A stretch of 37,262 nt of DNA from a virus. Both the position numbers and the translations under genes were made by a program. Under the pieces are notes generated by a model, which had not been told where the DNA came from, ran no database searches, and worked only from the letters and a program-made list of their open reading frames with translations. The stretch is from IMG/VR virus record IMGVR_UViG_3300027980_000065, positions 1 through 37,262 of that record. One strand, 5' to 3'. Of this stretch, positions 21,428-31,318 are shown piece after piece; position 1 is the first letter of the stretch, and every line of letters begins with the position of its first letter.

Positions 21428-24400
21428 GGTTTAAAGAACTCCGGACCTTCGACGGGCTTCTTGATCATGTACTGTTTCTCTTCCTCAGTTAGCTCGTAGC
21501 CTTCCCTGCGGACAGCCTCTCGCAACTGGATATATGTGTCAACACTGACGGGGTGCTGGATAAGGTATGGCACTTCCGTACCATCCGGCCCTATGCGCTT
21601 GTAGGTGTTATTCTCTCCACTGTGTTCGATCAGGAAGTTCAGCATTTCCAGCCTACCGAACTTGCTTCCCATACCGAGCGCCTGTCGTAAAGCAAAATCA
21701 CCGTCCGAGCCGGGGCCAATCTGGCCATTTTCCACCAGCGAACGCCAATAGTCAGTGCCCATTAGGGTATCTACCGCAAATTTGCGGTTCTTGCCCATTA
21801 GCTTCTGGTATTCGTCGTAAACATACCCTTGGCCATTGTCCATAGCAAACAGATCGATTGCATCCCCTTGACCCCTAGGCCATGCTATGGTCTTGTTGGG
21901 TACGGATACCGGAATTCTTGAGTAGGCCAGAGCCATTGATGCCGGGTCGTTATCACTGGGGTCCTTGACATTGAACGGGAGTAGTGCCCGAACGTAGGCA
22001 TTACCAAAGTAATCCTTAGGGTCTGCCTTCCAATCGCGTGAGGGCGGCAAATCTTCCGAACTGCCAAGTCCGACATCGAGGAAATTAGGGGTCGCATTCA
22101 TCATCTGCTTGTGCATCTGGTCCAGTAGATTGACACTGGTAGTGCTACGCTGCAATTCATCCGCTGGGCGACGCAAGTCACGCAGAAGATTGGGTACGAA
22201 TACCGAGGTAATCATACTGGACGAAGCCGATCGGATTCGGGCCTCTTCCTTCGACGATATGGCAGTTACTACGTCCATGGCCGTTGACAAGTAGGACTCG
22301 TCAAGGATCATATCGGCAGTATACAATAGACCTGCGCCGACCCACTCCATAGCAGGTTTATCCTGCTGCTGGGTCATAGCATAGTAGTCAAATACCGATG
22401 CTATGGTGGACAGGGATTGCCCAGCCGGGGCTGCGCGGTCCATTGCCACCCAATTGCCGTGGATCATGACAGAGTTTGGCTGCCATCCTGCGGCTTCCCA
22501 CACCTTGCGTTCTTCCCAGTTGGTCGGGCCAGTGCCCGTAATTTGACCGTTCTGGTGCATTTCCGCCACGACCAACCACAGCCCTGCAGCGATGGTAAGA
22601 CGGGCCAGAGCCTCCTGACTTTCCTGCGCCGTACCGTTCATAATGGAGTGGTAGGTTTTGGATGGGGTCAGTGCCTGTTGCACACCGATCATTTCCATCG
22701 AGTAGCTCAGCAAGTTCGCCGGGGTACGTACAAATGGGATGATCATGTTAACCGATAGATGCTTGTTCTGCATCTTGGCCGCAGATTCCGCCAGCGTAGA
22801 CAATATACCCCCGTATATGTTGGGGTCATTGGTGTAGGTCTGCTTCTGCGCAAATTCCCGGGCTACACGCTCAGCTTGCCCACCCATTTCAGCGGGATTA
22901 TCGACGTAATGCTGATACCGTTCTTGGTAGTCCTTGCCAGCATGTACTTCGTCGTACCGAGCCTTGATACTGGCCAGTTCGTGTATCTTGGAATTATAGT
23001 ACTGATTCTTGAAGAAGGCATCACCCGCCTCAAGTGCCCGCACCGGGGTGGTTAGCGTCTTGCCAAGACGAGTCTCGGGTACGTTGATCACATTATACCG
23101 TAGGCCGAGTTCGTTCCAGACCTTACCCTCACCGATATCGCGGCCCATCAAAATTTCTTTGGCCAACATCCAACTGTCACGTGCACCGGAATAGTGGCCC
23201 CGCCATTCAGCAACCAGCTGTTGCCTCGTTATACGGTCAGCCGGGTCGGGTGCAGCCCCATACCGATTCCTTACCTTCTCAGGGAAGGGCTTCATCAACT
23301 GTTCCCACGCCAATTCACGGGCGTACTGGAAATTGTTGATGCCCATCTTCACCGGGCTAACCATCAAGTGCTGGTATACACCCGAAGCGGAGTTACCGAT
23401 AAAGTTGAACGCATGGGTACGCCAACTCGACAGCATCATGTTATACCGAATGTTCAGTAACATCGCCCCTGTCGGATTGCCCCATATGCTCTTACTAAGG
23501 TTAGTAAGGGTCTCAACCTGTCCTTTCTTACCCCGGGTATGCCGTTGTGCAGCGAACTCGGACATCATGGTAATGGCCCGCTCCGTGTTGGCACGGCCAC
23601 CCTGTATACCAATAGAGTCCATCAGGGACTGATTAAAGTCATACACCCCACTAACAGGCTTAGATCGCAGGATGTTCAGCTGACGGGCAGCGTTACCCGA
23701 TACGCCGTAAAACGTGTCCCGGGTGGCAACAAATATGGAGTGGGCGTTATTGAACCGCGCCAGATCACTATCAAGTAGCCGACCCTCGTTCCGCAACTTG
23801 GACTCTAGCTGTCTAGCCATGTCCATTATACCATTTGCCTGCTTCTCGTAGATGTTCCGGAGTGCGAGCAATTCGTGTGGTGCCCAACCGCTGTAGATCG
23901 GCTTATTGATCAGAGGAGTAATGCCAATCTCTTCGAGACTTTCGGCCAGAGCCTGCTGCTCTTTGTGGGTCGTCTCAACCTTCTGCAGCCTATGGGCAGG
24001 GTCCAACGCCCGCTCGTTCATTTCAATGATCTTAGCGGCAGTACTGCCAAACGGGTCCAACTCCATCGGGCCAGCTTTGCGTGGGGCCGGAGCCTTGTCG
24101 ACGACTTCGAAGTCCTTGCGCCGAACGTTCGACTCTTGGCCAAGCTGGTTACGTAGCTTATACCAGCCATTCTTGGTACGACCCACTATCTCGTGGTGAT
24201 CGCCCATCTTGTCCACGACTCGACTTCCCGGGCGACCCTCAGTGCGAATGACAATATCGCCCTTCTCCAGTTCCTGCATTTCGTAGACCTTTTGGGCCAA
24301 CTTCTGCGTTTCTGGATCGGAGATTTGGAGCCTGTCGGCTGCTTGAGCTGCTGGCTTACCGGCTTTTGGCTCCGGGAAAGTTAGTACGTTCCCGGTCAGC

Positions 24401-26040
24401 GTATCGGCAAATGCAGCCATTTCTTCGTTGCCGCCACGGACAACAATGTACTCAGATATATCAATCTGATCGTCCGGGGCATTAGGGAAGGCATCGCCCT
24501 CGACCTTTACCCCGGCTGCGTCAGCCGCATCTTGAATCTTGCTGATCTGGGCATCGTTCAATCCCGCCAGATCAAATAGCAGGTCACCCTGCTCGCCAAG
24601 GGTGATTTTGTATCCACCCTGCTCGATTGTCCTGATGGTATTCGGGTCTTGGCCGGTGAAGTACCTTTCAGCCGCCTTTTTTCGCTGGGCCAATTCGTAC
24701 GCAGCATTCTCGGCATTGACATCTTCGATGATCTTGATCATCTTCTTGAAGTCCATGCTGCCATCTTCCAGCCGGGGAATCTTACCATCGTCGCCCAGAA
24801 TGCGCATAGCTATCTGGGCATCAAGGTCCCTCTTACCCGTACCTTCCGTTGCCCTGCTGGAAGCTTCGAGCATTTGCATCAATTCTTTCTCACCAAGTTC
24901 CTGCCCGGTTCTTTCGTCAAGGAAAACGTCCCGGGCCTTAATCTCGGCCTTGTAATCATTAATGGCCTGAAGAAGCTTATCCGCCTTTCGGCCAGCCCAA
25001 GCACCACCGGCTCCGCCAAGGAGTGTACCTAATCCTACACCCATGCCAGTTGCTATACCAGCCCTGCCGTAGTCAATGTCCTCCCTAGCCCCGGCTTCCT
25101 GCTCAACATTCTGCACAGTAAGGTCAAACCCACCGGCAATAGCACCACCTTCAATAGCGCCAGCCGTTGCGCCGATGATTGCGCCCTGCAGCCATTTCTT
25201 GAGGCCGGTCTTGGCTACGGTCTTGGATGCACCCTTGGCCACAACGCTACCAACCCCAAGTCCGAGGTAAGTAGTGGGGTCAGTGGCAATCTCACCCAAC
25301 GCACCCGCAAAGTCCATTGCCGACCCGTCCGAATGGTCATACATATTGGACAGGTTCAGGAAGGCTAGGGCCACCTTGGGGTCTGCATCCTCACCCGTAA
25401 GCCTCTGTGCCCATTGCATCGTGTTCATCACGTTCCAATTGAACCCGGATAGCTCATTGCGCGCCCACTCACCAAGCTCTTCGTCGGTAAGTGGGTCTGG
25501 GCGCATTCCGGTACCCTCATACTGCGGGGCATTCCATATGCTATCCTTGTTCAGGAAATCGTGCACGACACGGGCATTGTCTATCCACTCCTTGGAGCGG
25601 GACATCTGGTAGGTGGAAGGCTCTTCGTAATTCTCGGCAGCAGCCTCTTCCGGTGGTACCCACATGCCCTCAACTAACTTCAGAGCAGTTGGGTCCTGAG
25701 GGGGTGCTATAAGGTCCGAGAGAGTCGGGCCATCGCCCCCGCCTTCCGATGTATCTCCGGGCGCATCGGGACCACCTTCCTCGGCATCGGGACCGGGGGT
25801 CGGTACCTCTATATCGGGTACGCCTTCCTCGCCGCCCGTGGACACGGAGACACGCCCCTGTTGAGCGGCCTCCTCAGTTACCTGAGACTGAATGAATAGG
25901 TTATAAGCGTCACCGTCGCTTGTATCCGGGGGCAAGGCCTCCTTCCACAAGTCATACTGCTCCGCAAGGCCAGCAGCCTCAAGCCTAGCACGACGTATTT
26001 GCCGTGCCTCTTCTTGTACCCGATCGCCAGCACTACTCAT
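21424..26040 (-). CDS. Large internal virion (ejection) protein, T7 gp16-like position
   Basis: This gene encodes 1538 residues. ATG at 26040 (MSSAGDRVQEEA) overlaps the previous TAG by 8 bases; the longer frame from 26115 lies inside the upstream gene. The N-terminal 200 residues are acidic with a Pro/Gly linker (EVPTPGPDAEEGGPD). Residues about 270-375 contain Gly/Ala-rich hydrophobic segments (GAIIGATAGAIEGG and GMGVGLGTLLGGAGGAWAG), typical of proteins ejected into the cell envelope. The middle and end are long and helical. By size, place after the other core genes and composition it is the largest ejection protein. I see no clear transglycosylase motif, unlike T7 gp16. Confidence 0.85.
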   Translation of the reverse strand: MSSAGDRVQEEARQIRRARLEAAGLAEQYDLWKEALPPDTSDGDAYNLFIQSQVTEEAAQQGRVSVSTGGEEGVPDIEVPTPGPDAEEGGPDAPGDTSEGGGDGPTLSDLIAPPQDPTALKLVEGMWVPPEEAAAENYEEPSTYQMSRSKEWIDNARVVHDFLNKDSIWNAPQYEGTGMRPDPLTDEELGEWARNELSGFNWNVMNTMQWAQRLTGEDADPKVALAFLNLSNMYDHSDGSAMDFAGALGEIATDPTTYLGLGVGSVVAKGASKTVAKTGLKKWLQGAIIGATAGAIEGGAIAGGFDLTVQNVEQEAGAREDIDYGRAGIATGMGVGLGTLLGGAGGAWAGRKADKLLQAINDYKAEIKARDVFLDERTGQELGEKELMQMLEASSRATEGTGKRDLDAQIAMRILGDDGKIPRLEDGSMDFKKMIKIIEDVNAENAAYELAQRKKAAERYFTGQDPNTIRTIEQGGYKITLGEQGDLLFDLAGLNDAQISKIQDAADAAGVKVEGDAFPNAPDDQIDISEYIVVRGGNEEMAAFADTLTGNVLTFPEPKAGKPAAQAADRLQISDPETQKLAQKVYEMQELEKGDIVIRTEGRPGSRVVDKMGDHHEIVGRTKNGWYKLRNQLGQESNVRRKDFEVVDKAPAPRKAGPMELDPFGSTAAKIIEMNERALDPAHRLQKVETTHKEQQALAESLEEIGITPLINKPIYSGWAPHELLALRNIYEKQANGIMDMARQLESKLRNEGRLLDSDLARFNNAHSIFVATRDTFYGVSGNAARQLNILRSKPVSGVYDFNQSLMDSIGIQGGRANTERAITMMSEFAAQRHTRGKKGQVETLTNLSKSIWGNPTGAMLLNIRYNMMLSSWRTHAFNFIGNSASGVYQHLMVSPVKMGINNFQYARELAWEQLMKPFPEKVRNRYGAAPDPADRITRQQLVAEWRGHYSGARDSWMLAKEILMGRDIGEGKVWNELGLRYNVINVPETRLGKTLTTPVRALEAGDAFFKNQYYNSKIHELASIKARYDEVHAGKDYQERYQHYVDNPAEMGGQAERVAREFAQKQTYTNDPNIYGGILSTLAESAAKMQNKHLSVNMIIPFVRTPANLLSYSMEMIGVQQALTPSKTYHSIMNGTAQESQEALARLTIAAGLWLVVAEMHQNGQITGTGPTNWEERKVWEAAGWQPNSVMIHGNWVAMDRAAPAGQSLSTIASVFDYYAMTQQQDKPAMEWVGAGLLYTADMILDESYLSTAMDVVTAISSKEEARIRSASSSMITSVFVPNLLRDLRRPADELQRSTTSVNLLDQMHKQMMNATPNFLDVGLGSSEDLPPSRDWKADPKDYFGNAYVRALLPFNVKDPSDNDPASMALAYSRIPVSVPNKTIAWPRGQGDAIDLFAMDNGQGYVYDEYQKLMGKNRKFAVDTLMGTDYWRSLVENGQIGPGSDGDFALRQALGMGSKFGRLEMLNFLIEHSGENNTYKRIGPDGTEVPYLIQHPVSVDTYIQLREAVRREGYELTEEEKQYMIKKPVEGPEFFKP

Positions 26041-27790
26041 TTGGTATTGCCTGTTGGAATTGTCTGTATAGGGGATCGTCCGGTTCCAGCATAAGTGCAC
26101 CGCCAGCTGGGGCAATGCCCCTACCCCGGTAATACTGGTCGAATAAGGACGACACTTCGTTGTACCTTGCTGCTCCCATCGACTCCGCGTTGTCGTTCAA
26201 CCACAGAACGAAATTCTCCTGCTGCGCCTGAGTAAACTCAAGCTCTCTAGCAGAGACTTGGTTCATGAACGGCTTGGCAGCAGGTACATTCTGCAAGAAG
26301 GCACCGTTGACCCCATTCACGAAATTCCGTGGGTCATATGCATCCTTGTTGGCTTCGAAGAAATCGACCGGCTTGGCATCAACACCGTACGAGTCCATGT
26401 AATTGTCCAGTGCGTTCTTGAACGCGACCGCCGCATCAACCTGATTCTGGTCGCCGCCAAATGCTGTGACGATCTGACCCTCAAAGTCAAGCTTGGATCG
26501 GGTCCAGAGTAAGACGTTCTGGAAAGCGTTCTTGTACTCTTCGTTCTCCACCGCTAGCTTAACTGCCCTATCGACCTCTGCACTCAGGGTAAACGCATCC
26601 TGACCGGTGATTTGTGGCGGTACGCCAGTGGGTGTGCCTTGGGGTGTTAGGCCCATGGACCCACGGGTGATGATAAGCTTCAGCAGCTTGGCTTTGTCCG
26701 TTACCCGGAGATTGTCCCGGCCACCCGTGTACTGCAGCCGCTGTATTTCGCCCCGGTACCGGCTTAGCGTCCACTGGTCGCTGGCTCTTGTAGTACCACC
26801 CTTGTTCAACGAGTTGATAAAGGTCCACCCGGCTTCGCGGGTAATCTGCTGCGACTGAACGGCTCTGGCCACGTCCATTTCATTCACGTCCACATCGGGA
26901 TTATGGTAGTCCATGAACATACTGTCAGCATTGGTGTCCTGCCGAATCCTGTCCTCGGCCAAGTAATCCCTGCGCCTTGCGTCCATCTGGGACGACATAG
27001 TGCGCATTTGTTCCGGGGACATGCGATTACCATCGGTCCACATGTCCTCCTCAATTTGGTCAATTTCGTCGGCACTTTGAGCGTCGAGGATGGCATTATG
27101 TACATCCATCTGGTCGATCGATGGCCCAAGAGCGGCGAGTTGCTTCTCGGCCCAAACCGGGTCCGCACCAAGGAGAACTTGACGGGACAGAATCTCCCGA
27201 GCTTGTGATTCTCTTACTTCCGTGGGCGCGTCGCTCGCGAGCGTTTCCTCTATAGCGCGCTCAGCTTGCGCCTGAGAATAAGCCCTGCTGCGCACAATGT
27301 TGGCGGCGGCAATCTGCCCTGTCCCCGGAGCGACATAACGCTCATTCATTTCGCCAATGAACTTCTCCTTGGCTTTGGCAGAAGTGATAGTGCCAGCGTA
27401 ATGGTCAATAATCTCCTTAGTCCGATTTTCCCACAGTTCGTCCGCAACATCATGCGTAAACATCTTGATGTCGGTGGTTACTTCTCTTTCGCCATTTTCG
27501 GTAGTAGAGATTTGTATCTCACCTAAGGCGTCGTCTCCGACCCAATCAGCGTCGACAGTGTTCTCGTTAACCAGAATAGCTTTAAGCTCACTGATTTCCT
27601 TGGCTGCTTGGCCGGTGGCTTCATCGACCTCAGACACAAGTTTTTCATTCATGATCGAGGCAAATAGGCCCACAGCCGCGCCAAAAGCTCCAGCCGTTTG
27701 CCTACCCAGCTTAGCCTTATCAGGCTGCGGGATATTGCCTAGGGCATACTCGCCTACTGGCTGTTGCACTATTCCCGGTAGTTTAGCCAC
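26033..27790 (-). CDS. Internal virion protein, T7 gp15-like position
   Basis: This gene encodes 585 residues from GTG at 27790, overlapping the upstream TAG (TAGTG). The N-terminus has a weakly hydrophobic segment (AGAFGAAVGLFASIM), followed by a long helical, Gln/Glu/Arg-rich body (for example AAKEISELKAILV, RAYSQAQAERAIEETLA). No enzyme motif is visible. Its size, place between the small core protein and the giant ejection protein, and coupling to both match the middle internal core protein of T7-like virions, which helps span the envelope during DNA entry. The role is inferred from order. Confidence 0.8.
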   Translation of the reverse strand: MAKLPGIVQQPVGEYALGNIPQPDKAKLGRQTAGAFGAAVGLFASIMNEKLVSEVDEATGQAAKEISELKAILVNENTVDADWVGDDALGEIQISTTENGEREVTTDIKMFTHDVADELWENRTKEIIDHYAGTITSAKAKEKFIGEMNERYVAPGTGQIAAANIVRSRAYSQAQAERAIEETLASDAPTEVRESQAREILSRQVLLGADPVWAEKQLAALGPSIDQMDVHNAILDAQSADEIDQIEEDMWTDGNRMSPEQMRTMSSQMDARRRDYLAEDRIRQDTNADSMFMDYHNPDVDVNEMDVARAVQSQQITREAGWTFINSLNKGGTTRASDQWTLSRYRGEIQRLQYTGGRDNLRVTDKAKLLKLIITRGSMGLTPQGTPTGVPPQITGQDAFTLSAEVDRAVKLAVENEEYKNAFQNVLLWTRSKLDFEGQIVTAFGGDQNQVDAAVAFKNALDNYMDSYGVDAKPVDFFEANKDAYDPRNFVNGVNGAFLQNVPAAKPFMNQVSARELEFTQAQQENFVLWLNDNAESMGAARYNEVSSLFDQYYRGRGIAPAGGALMLEPDDPLYRQFQQAIPNE

Positions 27791-28188
27791 TAGCCCATCC
27801 CATAAATCGAAGCACCCAAATTGATGCTATCTTTAACCAAGTCCATCTGCCTGCCCTTGCGCTCCAAGGCAGATTGCTGCAATCCGAGCCTTCTGGCCGT
27901 TACAGCATAGTGCTTCATCCAAGTTAGTTCTTTCTTGAACTCGGATGTCATTACGTTCATGTAACCCTGAGGAGTTGAGCTAGGGGTGTGGCGAACGCCA
28001 GCAGTTTCGCTAAGCGCTTTGGCAGCACCTTTGGTCTGTTCCTGCGTAAACGCACGACGACGAATCTTCTCAAGGTTGTCCTTATATTGAAGATCGATTC
28101 GTTCTTTGTCAATTCGGCGTTGCTCGTCACTCATGGAATTACCAATTCCAAAGTTCATGATGCCAGCCCATGCCGCTAATGCACCCAT
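27790..28188 (-). CDS. Small internal virion protein, T7 gp14-like position
   Basis: This gene encodes 132 residues from ATG at 28188 (TAATG with the adaptor gene). A short hydrophobic start (MGALAAWAGIMNFGIG) is followed by a basic, helical coiled-coil part (DEQRRIDKERIDLQYKD, then RRLGLQQSALERKGRQM) and a weakly hydrophobic end (INLGASIYGMG). This shape, hydrophobic ends with a helical middle, is that of the smallest ejection protein of podoviruses, which inserts in the outer membrane. The role is inferred from order and shape; no direct sequence match is claimed. Confidence 0.75.
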   Translation of the reverse strand: MGALAAWAGIMNFGIGNSMSDEQRRIDKERIDLQYKDNLEKIRRRAFTQEQTKGAAKALSETAGVRHTPSSTPQGYMNVMTSEFKKELTWMKHYAVTARRLGLQQSALERKGRQMDLVKDSINLGASIYGMG

Positions 28189-28781
28189 TATCTTGTCCTC
28201 GCTCCCGTCAGCCTGTTACTTCTCATGACCTCTGTTCTGCCCTGTGATCCGTCAGAAGCCGTAGCTTCCTGCAATTTGTCACCGTACAACACGTCCATCT
28301 TGTCGAACAGCTTTAGGTTCTCCGTCAGTGCAATGCAGGTATCCGTGGCCAACTTGGCCGCGATCGCCTGAGCAAATGGCACAGAGAAGAAAGTTGTATT
28401 CGTCTGCCGGAAGATGAAGTGGCACCAGATTTGATCCTGATTGGCAATAATGTGATTACCTTCACGGACCCACCCGGGCGCGTTCTGGAACGTACCAGAT
28501 TGCGACGCAACGTTGGGGCGGTATACCCTGAATACCCGTAATACATCATTGGGTATGAGGAATTGTCTGCCACCACCGAATGCCGGGAGTGCCGCTAATG
28601 GGGCCAGTGTCTCACGACGAAGAGCGAACGTCCAAGCATGCTCAGCCAGCACTTTATCCCGCGCAAACGGGTAGTTGGCTTTCATGATCTTAGCCTCGTT
28701 CTGGTTATCGTTCAACGAGTTGATCAACCGCTGCCCAAGCCACGTCAGGGCCAGATTAGCAATTTCTGTTTCTGTGGCCAT
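28188..28781 (-). CDS. Tail adaptor, T7 gp11-like tail tubular protein A
   Basis: This gene encodes 197 residues from ATG at 28781 (TAATG). The pattern MATETEIANLALTWLG...INSL followed by EAKIMKANYPFARDKVLAEHAWTF (in two steps) and LAPLAALPAFGGGRQFLIPND is the standard signature of tail tubular protein A: helices that attach to the portal ring and a beta-barrel part. Twelve copies are expected between portal and nozzle. The usual length of the family is about 190-200 residues, so it is complete. Its neighbour upstream is the nozzle protein, with which it forms the tail. Confidence 0.93.
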   Translation of the reverse strand: MATETEIANLALTWLGQRLINSLNDNQNEAKIMKANYPFARDKVLAEHAWTFALRRETLAPLAALPAFGGGRQFLIPNDVLRVFRVYRPNVASQSGTFQNAPGWVREGNHIIANQDQIWCHFIFRQTNTTFFSVPFAQAIAAKLATDTCIALTENLKLFDKMDVLYGDKLQEATASDGSQGRTEVMRSNRLTGARTR

Positions 28782-31318
28782 TAGATTTCACTTCCCCTCA
28801 GCTTGCCAAATATGGCCAGTACCTCTGATTGTAGTGGCCTATCCTGCTTGATGTTCAATTGGCCCTGATCATCCGAGCCAAGTTCCGTGTACTCCACATC
28901 GCTTGTCACGATCGGTTCACCGGTTCCCATTGGGCTGGCCGGGGTGCGATCTTGCGGTACCTCGTCATTGACCAAGGGTATAGCGGAGTTATTCAACCGC
29001 AAAACGACCTCGTTCCAACGACGCTTCTGCACCTGTGCCGTTCCCCGGGCAGATGAACCCTCGTACGGCAACAGTTCAAATTCATTGTCATAGAATAGGC
29101 CGACATACACAGTGTCCCCACTCTCCACCCAATTCTCGAGGGGACTTGAAAACCCAGCAATAACGGTAGTATTGGGGTGTACTGTATAGGTTACTGTGCC
29201 TTCCAATGGGTCCACATGCTTAACGATCGTGTTAACGCTCTGATCTGTCAGTTCGTCAACATCGTCGTACCGCAGGATTCCATCCAAGAACACGTCATAG
29301 GGTGTACGTTCTGACCATGAATCCAGCGCAACTGGTGGGGCCATCGGGTCGTCAAAGGCCAACACTTCATGGCCTACCTTCTGCGTACCCGCGAAGCCGG
29401 TACGATTAACAATCATCCATAGCTTAGCCCCAGCGGACGTATTGATCTTGGTGATGTCCATGATCTGATTTGTCGGCTGGTTAACGTTGTCCTGCTGGTT
29501 AAGTAGACCCGGTTGGGTGTCGTCCCCATAGGTACGATTACCATTATACGCGGTGACGTACTTCCACCAGCCAATAACGTTCTCTGGGTAGAAGAACGTT
29601 GCCATAGCCATAGTGCCATCAGCCAACAGGAAACATGCTTGATAGGCCGGTTCGTCGAGGAAGACCATTCGACGTACTGGACTCCCGAATAGCTCTTGGG
29701 CCAACAGGCTCAGTTCGTTGCCATCCCAACCGTAATTTGTGCCACCTTCGTCGTTGAACGTCCGCAGCCTTGTCCGGCTGTTGGACGTGTAAACCATGTC
29801 CCGGCCAATTACTACTGGTTGTACGCAAGTTGACCCCCAATCCGTTTGTTTCGGGAATGCGAAGTCGTCATGGGCGATTACGCCCTGTACCGAATTGCCT
29901 ACAACCTCCGAGATATCGGTGTTGACCACCAATTCCTTACGACTAGTGAGGGTCTGGACATTACCAGACGACGACAACGGAAACAATAGTGGGTCGTCCT
30001 TGGACGCTGGGGCAGCACCATTGAAATCTTGATAGTTGCCCGAACGCGAAGCCCACAGTGTAGCAGGCTCATTGGGCGTAGCCCCCAACCAGAGTCGACC
30101 CTCGTGAATTGCACCGCAACTCGGGAAATTGCCCGCTACCCAAACATTGGGGGTAGGTGCCACATATACCGAAGGTAGTGTAATCGTTGACAACGCCTCA
30201 AACGTCCACTCGCCATTGGCAAGGCGGAGACGCATTGTTTCCACTTCCGGGTGGAAGAAGTACATAACTGCCTCACCCGGGTCCATAGCAAACTGGAGAC
30301 ATTCCAATTGGTCCGCCGAATAAGGCGATACAAACTCAACTGCTGAACCGGACCCACCTGCGAGAGGGGCAATCCAACTAATCGGATCGCCTCTGCCAAG
30401 TTGCAGCTGCATAACGTCGTCATGACAGCCAACCGTGGTGATGTCCAAGAACGGTGACGCATTCGGCCATGCGTACCCTATGGTAAAGTACAGTGAGTTA
30501 TTACCACCACCCGGGGTGAAGTTAATCGTAACCTCGTTATCGGTGGTGAATGGACCAATTGGAATATCTGTGGTGAATACGTTAGACGCACCCTTGGTCG
30601 TGCCGATGTTTACTCGGATAACCGGGTCTGACCACGGCGCACCGCCTAATACTGACTCTTCGTCATTGTAGATGCGTTGATTGTAGGTAAACTTGAATTC
30701 ATTGACCAATAATTCCGACCCTGCCGGGAGGGTGATAATGCCAACAGCCGTGTTTCCGATTGACGGGCCACGCCAACCACCGGGGCTATTGTGCAGATGC
30801 CCGAACAACAGGATACCATTTGCACCGTTGTAGATTGTGGCAATCGAGCCTGAGCAGGTATCATCTTGGGGTATGCCCGGGTCAGTACCTGCAGTATACT
30901 CCGTTTCAACGGTATCCCATTCAGAGCTTTGCACCGGGGCGCTGGTCACGTTATCGAACAGGGGATCGGATACCAAGTTACCGGTATTACCGCCTGTGAT
31001 TACCTCACCCGTGACCGAGTTGCGTACAACAATGTCGGTATCGCCAACCTCGACGATAACATCCTCATCCAACCCGCGTTGGAACGTAAATGCCCGGATG
31101 CCTTGAACCCCGGCCTGACCTGATGGCCAATTATCGGGGTCCACCGCCTCGATGAATTTCGAACCTTGGCGCAACCGGATGGGTCCCTGTACAAGAGGTT
31201 GCCAGTTCAAGGCCTCGGCTAGACCGGTCTTGTACGCGTTGCTCGAAACCCGTCCTCGGATACGCTTGCCGATAAATCCGGATTGGAAGGAATCTTGTAT
31301 GGGCGATGGTCGTGGCAT
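28781..31318 (-). CDS. Tail nozzle protein (tail tubular protein B type)
   Basis: This gene encodes 845 residues from ATG at 31318 (TAATG). The start MPRPSPIQDSFQSGFIGKRI and the next segment with NWQPLVQGPIRLRQGSKF are typical of podovirus nozzle proteins, where the first residues hold on to the adaptor ring and the phrase L-x-GP-x-x-RxGs-xF begins the propeller. Most of the chain is beta-rich with Trp and Gly turns, such as ASRSGNYQDFNGA, as in beta-propeller nozzles. It should form a hexameric tube closing the tail. The length is usual for this class, and its gene is directly before the adaptor. Confidence 0.9.
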   Translation of the reverse strand: MPRPSPIQDSFQSGFIGKRIRGRVSSNAYKTGLAEALNWQPLVQGPIRLRQGSKFIEAVDPDNWPSGQAGVQGIRAFTFQRGLDEDVIVEVGDTDIVVRNSVTGEVITGGNTGNLVSDPLFDNVTSAPVQSSEWDTVETEYTAGTDPGIPQDDTCSGSIATIYNGANGILLFGHLHNSPGGWRGPSIGNTAVGIITLPAGSELLVNEFKFTYNQRIYNDEESVLGGAPWSDPVIRVNIGTTKGASNVFTTDIPIGPFTTDNEVTINFTPGGGNNSLYFTIGYAWPNASPFLDITTVGCHDDVMQLQLGRGDPISWIAPLAGGSGSAVEFVSPYSADQLECLQFAMDPGEAVMYFFHPEVETMRLRLANGEWTFEALSTITLPSVYVAPTPNVWVAGNFPSCGAIHEGRLWLGATPNEPATLWASRSGNYQDFNGAAPASKDDPLLFPLSSSGNVQTLTSRKELVVNTDISEVVGNSVQGVIAHDDFAFPKQTDWGSTCVQPVVIGRDMVYTSNSRTRLRTFNDEGGTNYGWDGNELSLLAQELFGSPVRRMVFLDEPAYQACFLLADGTMAMATFFYPENVIGWWKYVTAYNGNRTYGDDTQPGLLNQQDNVNQPTNQIMDITKINTSAGAKLWMIVNRTGFAGTQKVGHEVLAFDDPMAPPVALDSWSERTPYDVFLDGILRYDDVDELTDQSVNTIVKHVDPLEGTVTYTVHPNTTVIAGFSSPLENWVESGDTVYVGLFYDNEFELLPYEGSSARGTAQVQKRRWNEVVLRLNNSAIPLVNDEVPQDRTPASPMGTGEPIVTSDVEYTELGSDDQGQLNIKQDRPLQSEVLAIFGKLRGSEI

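Noticed and set aside
20687-21499. 270-residue plus-strand open frame opposite tail fibre 1
   Set aside because: It lies fully antisense to a strongly supported fibre and its start, has no ribosome site, and its translation looks random.
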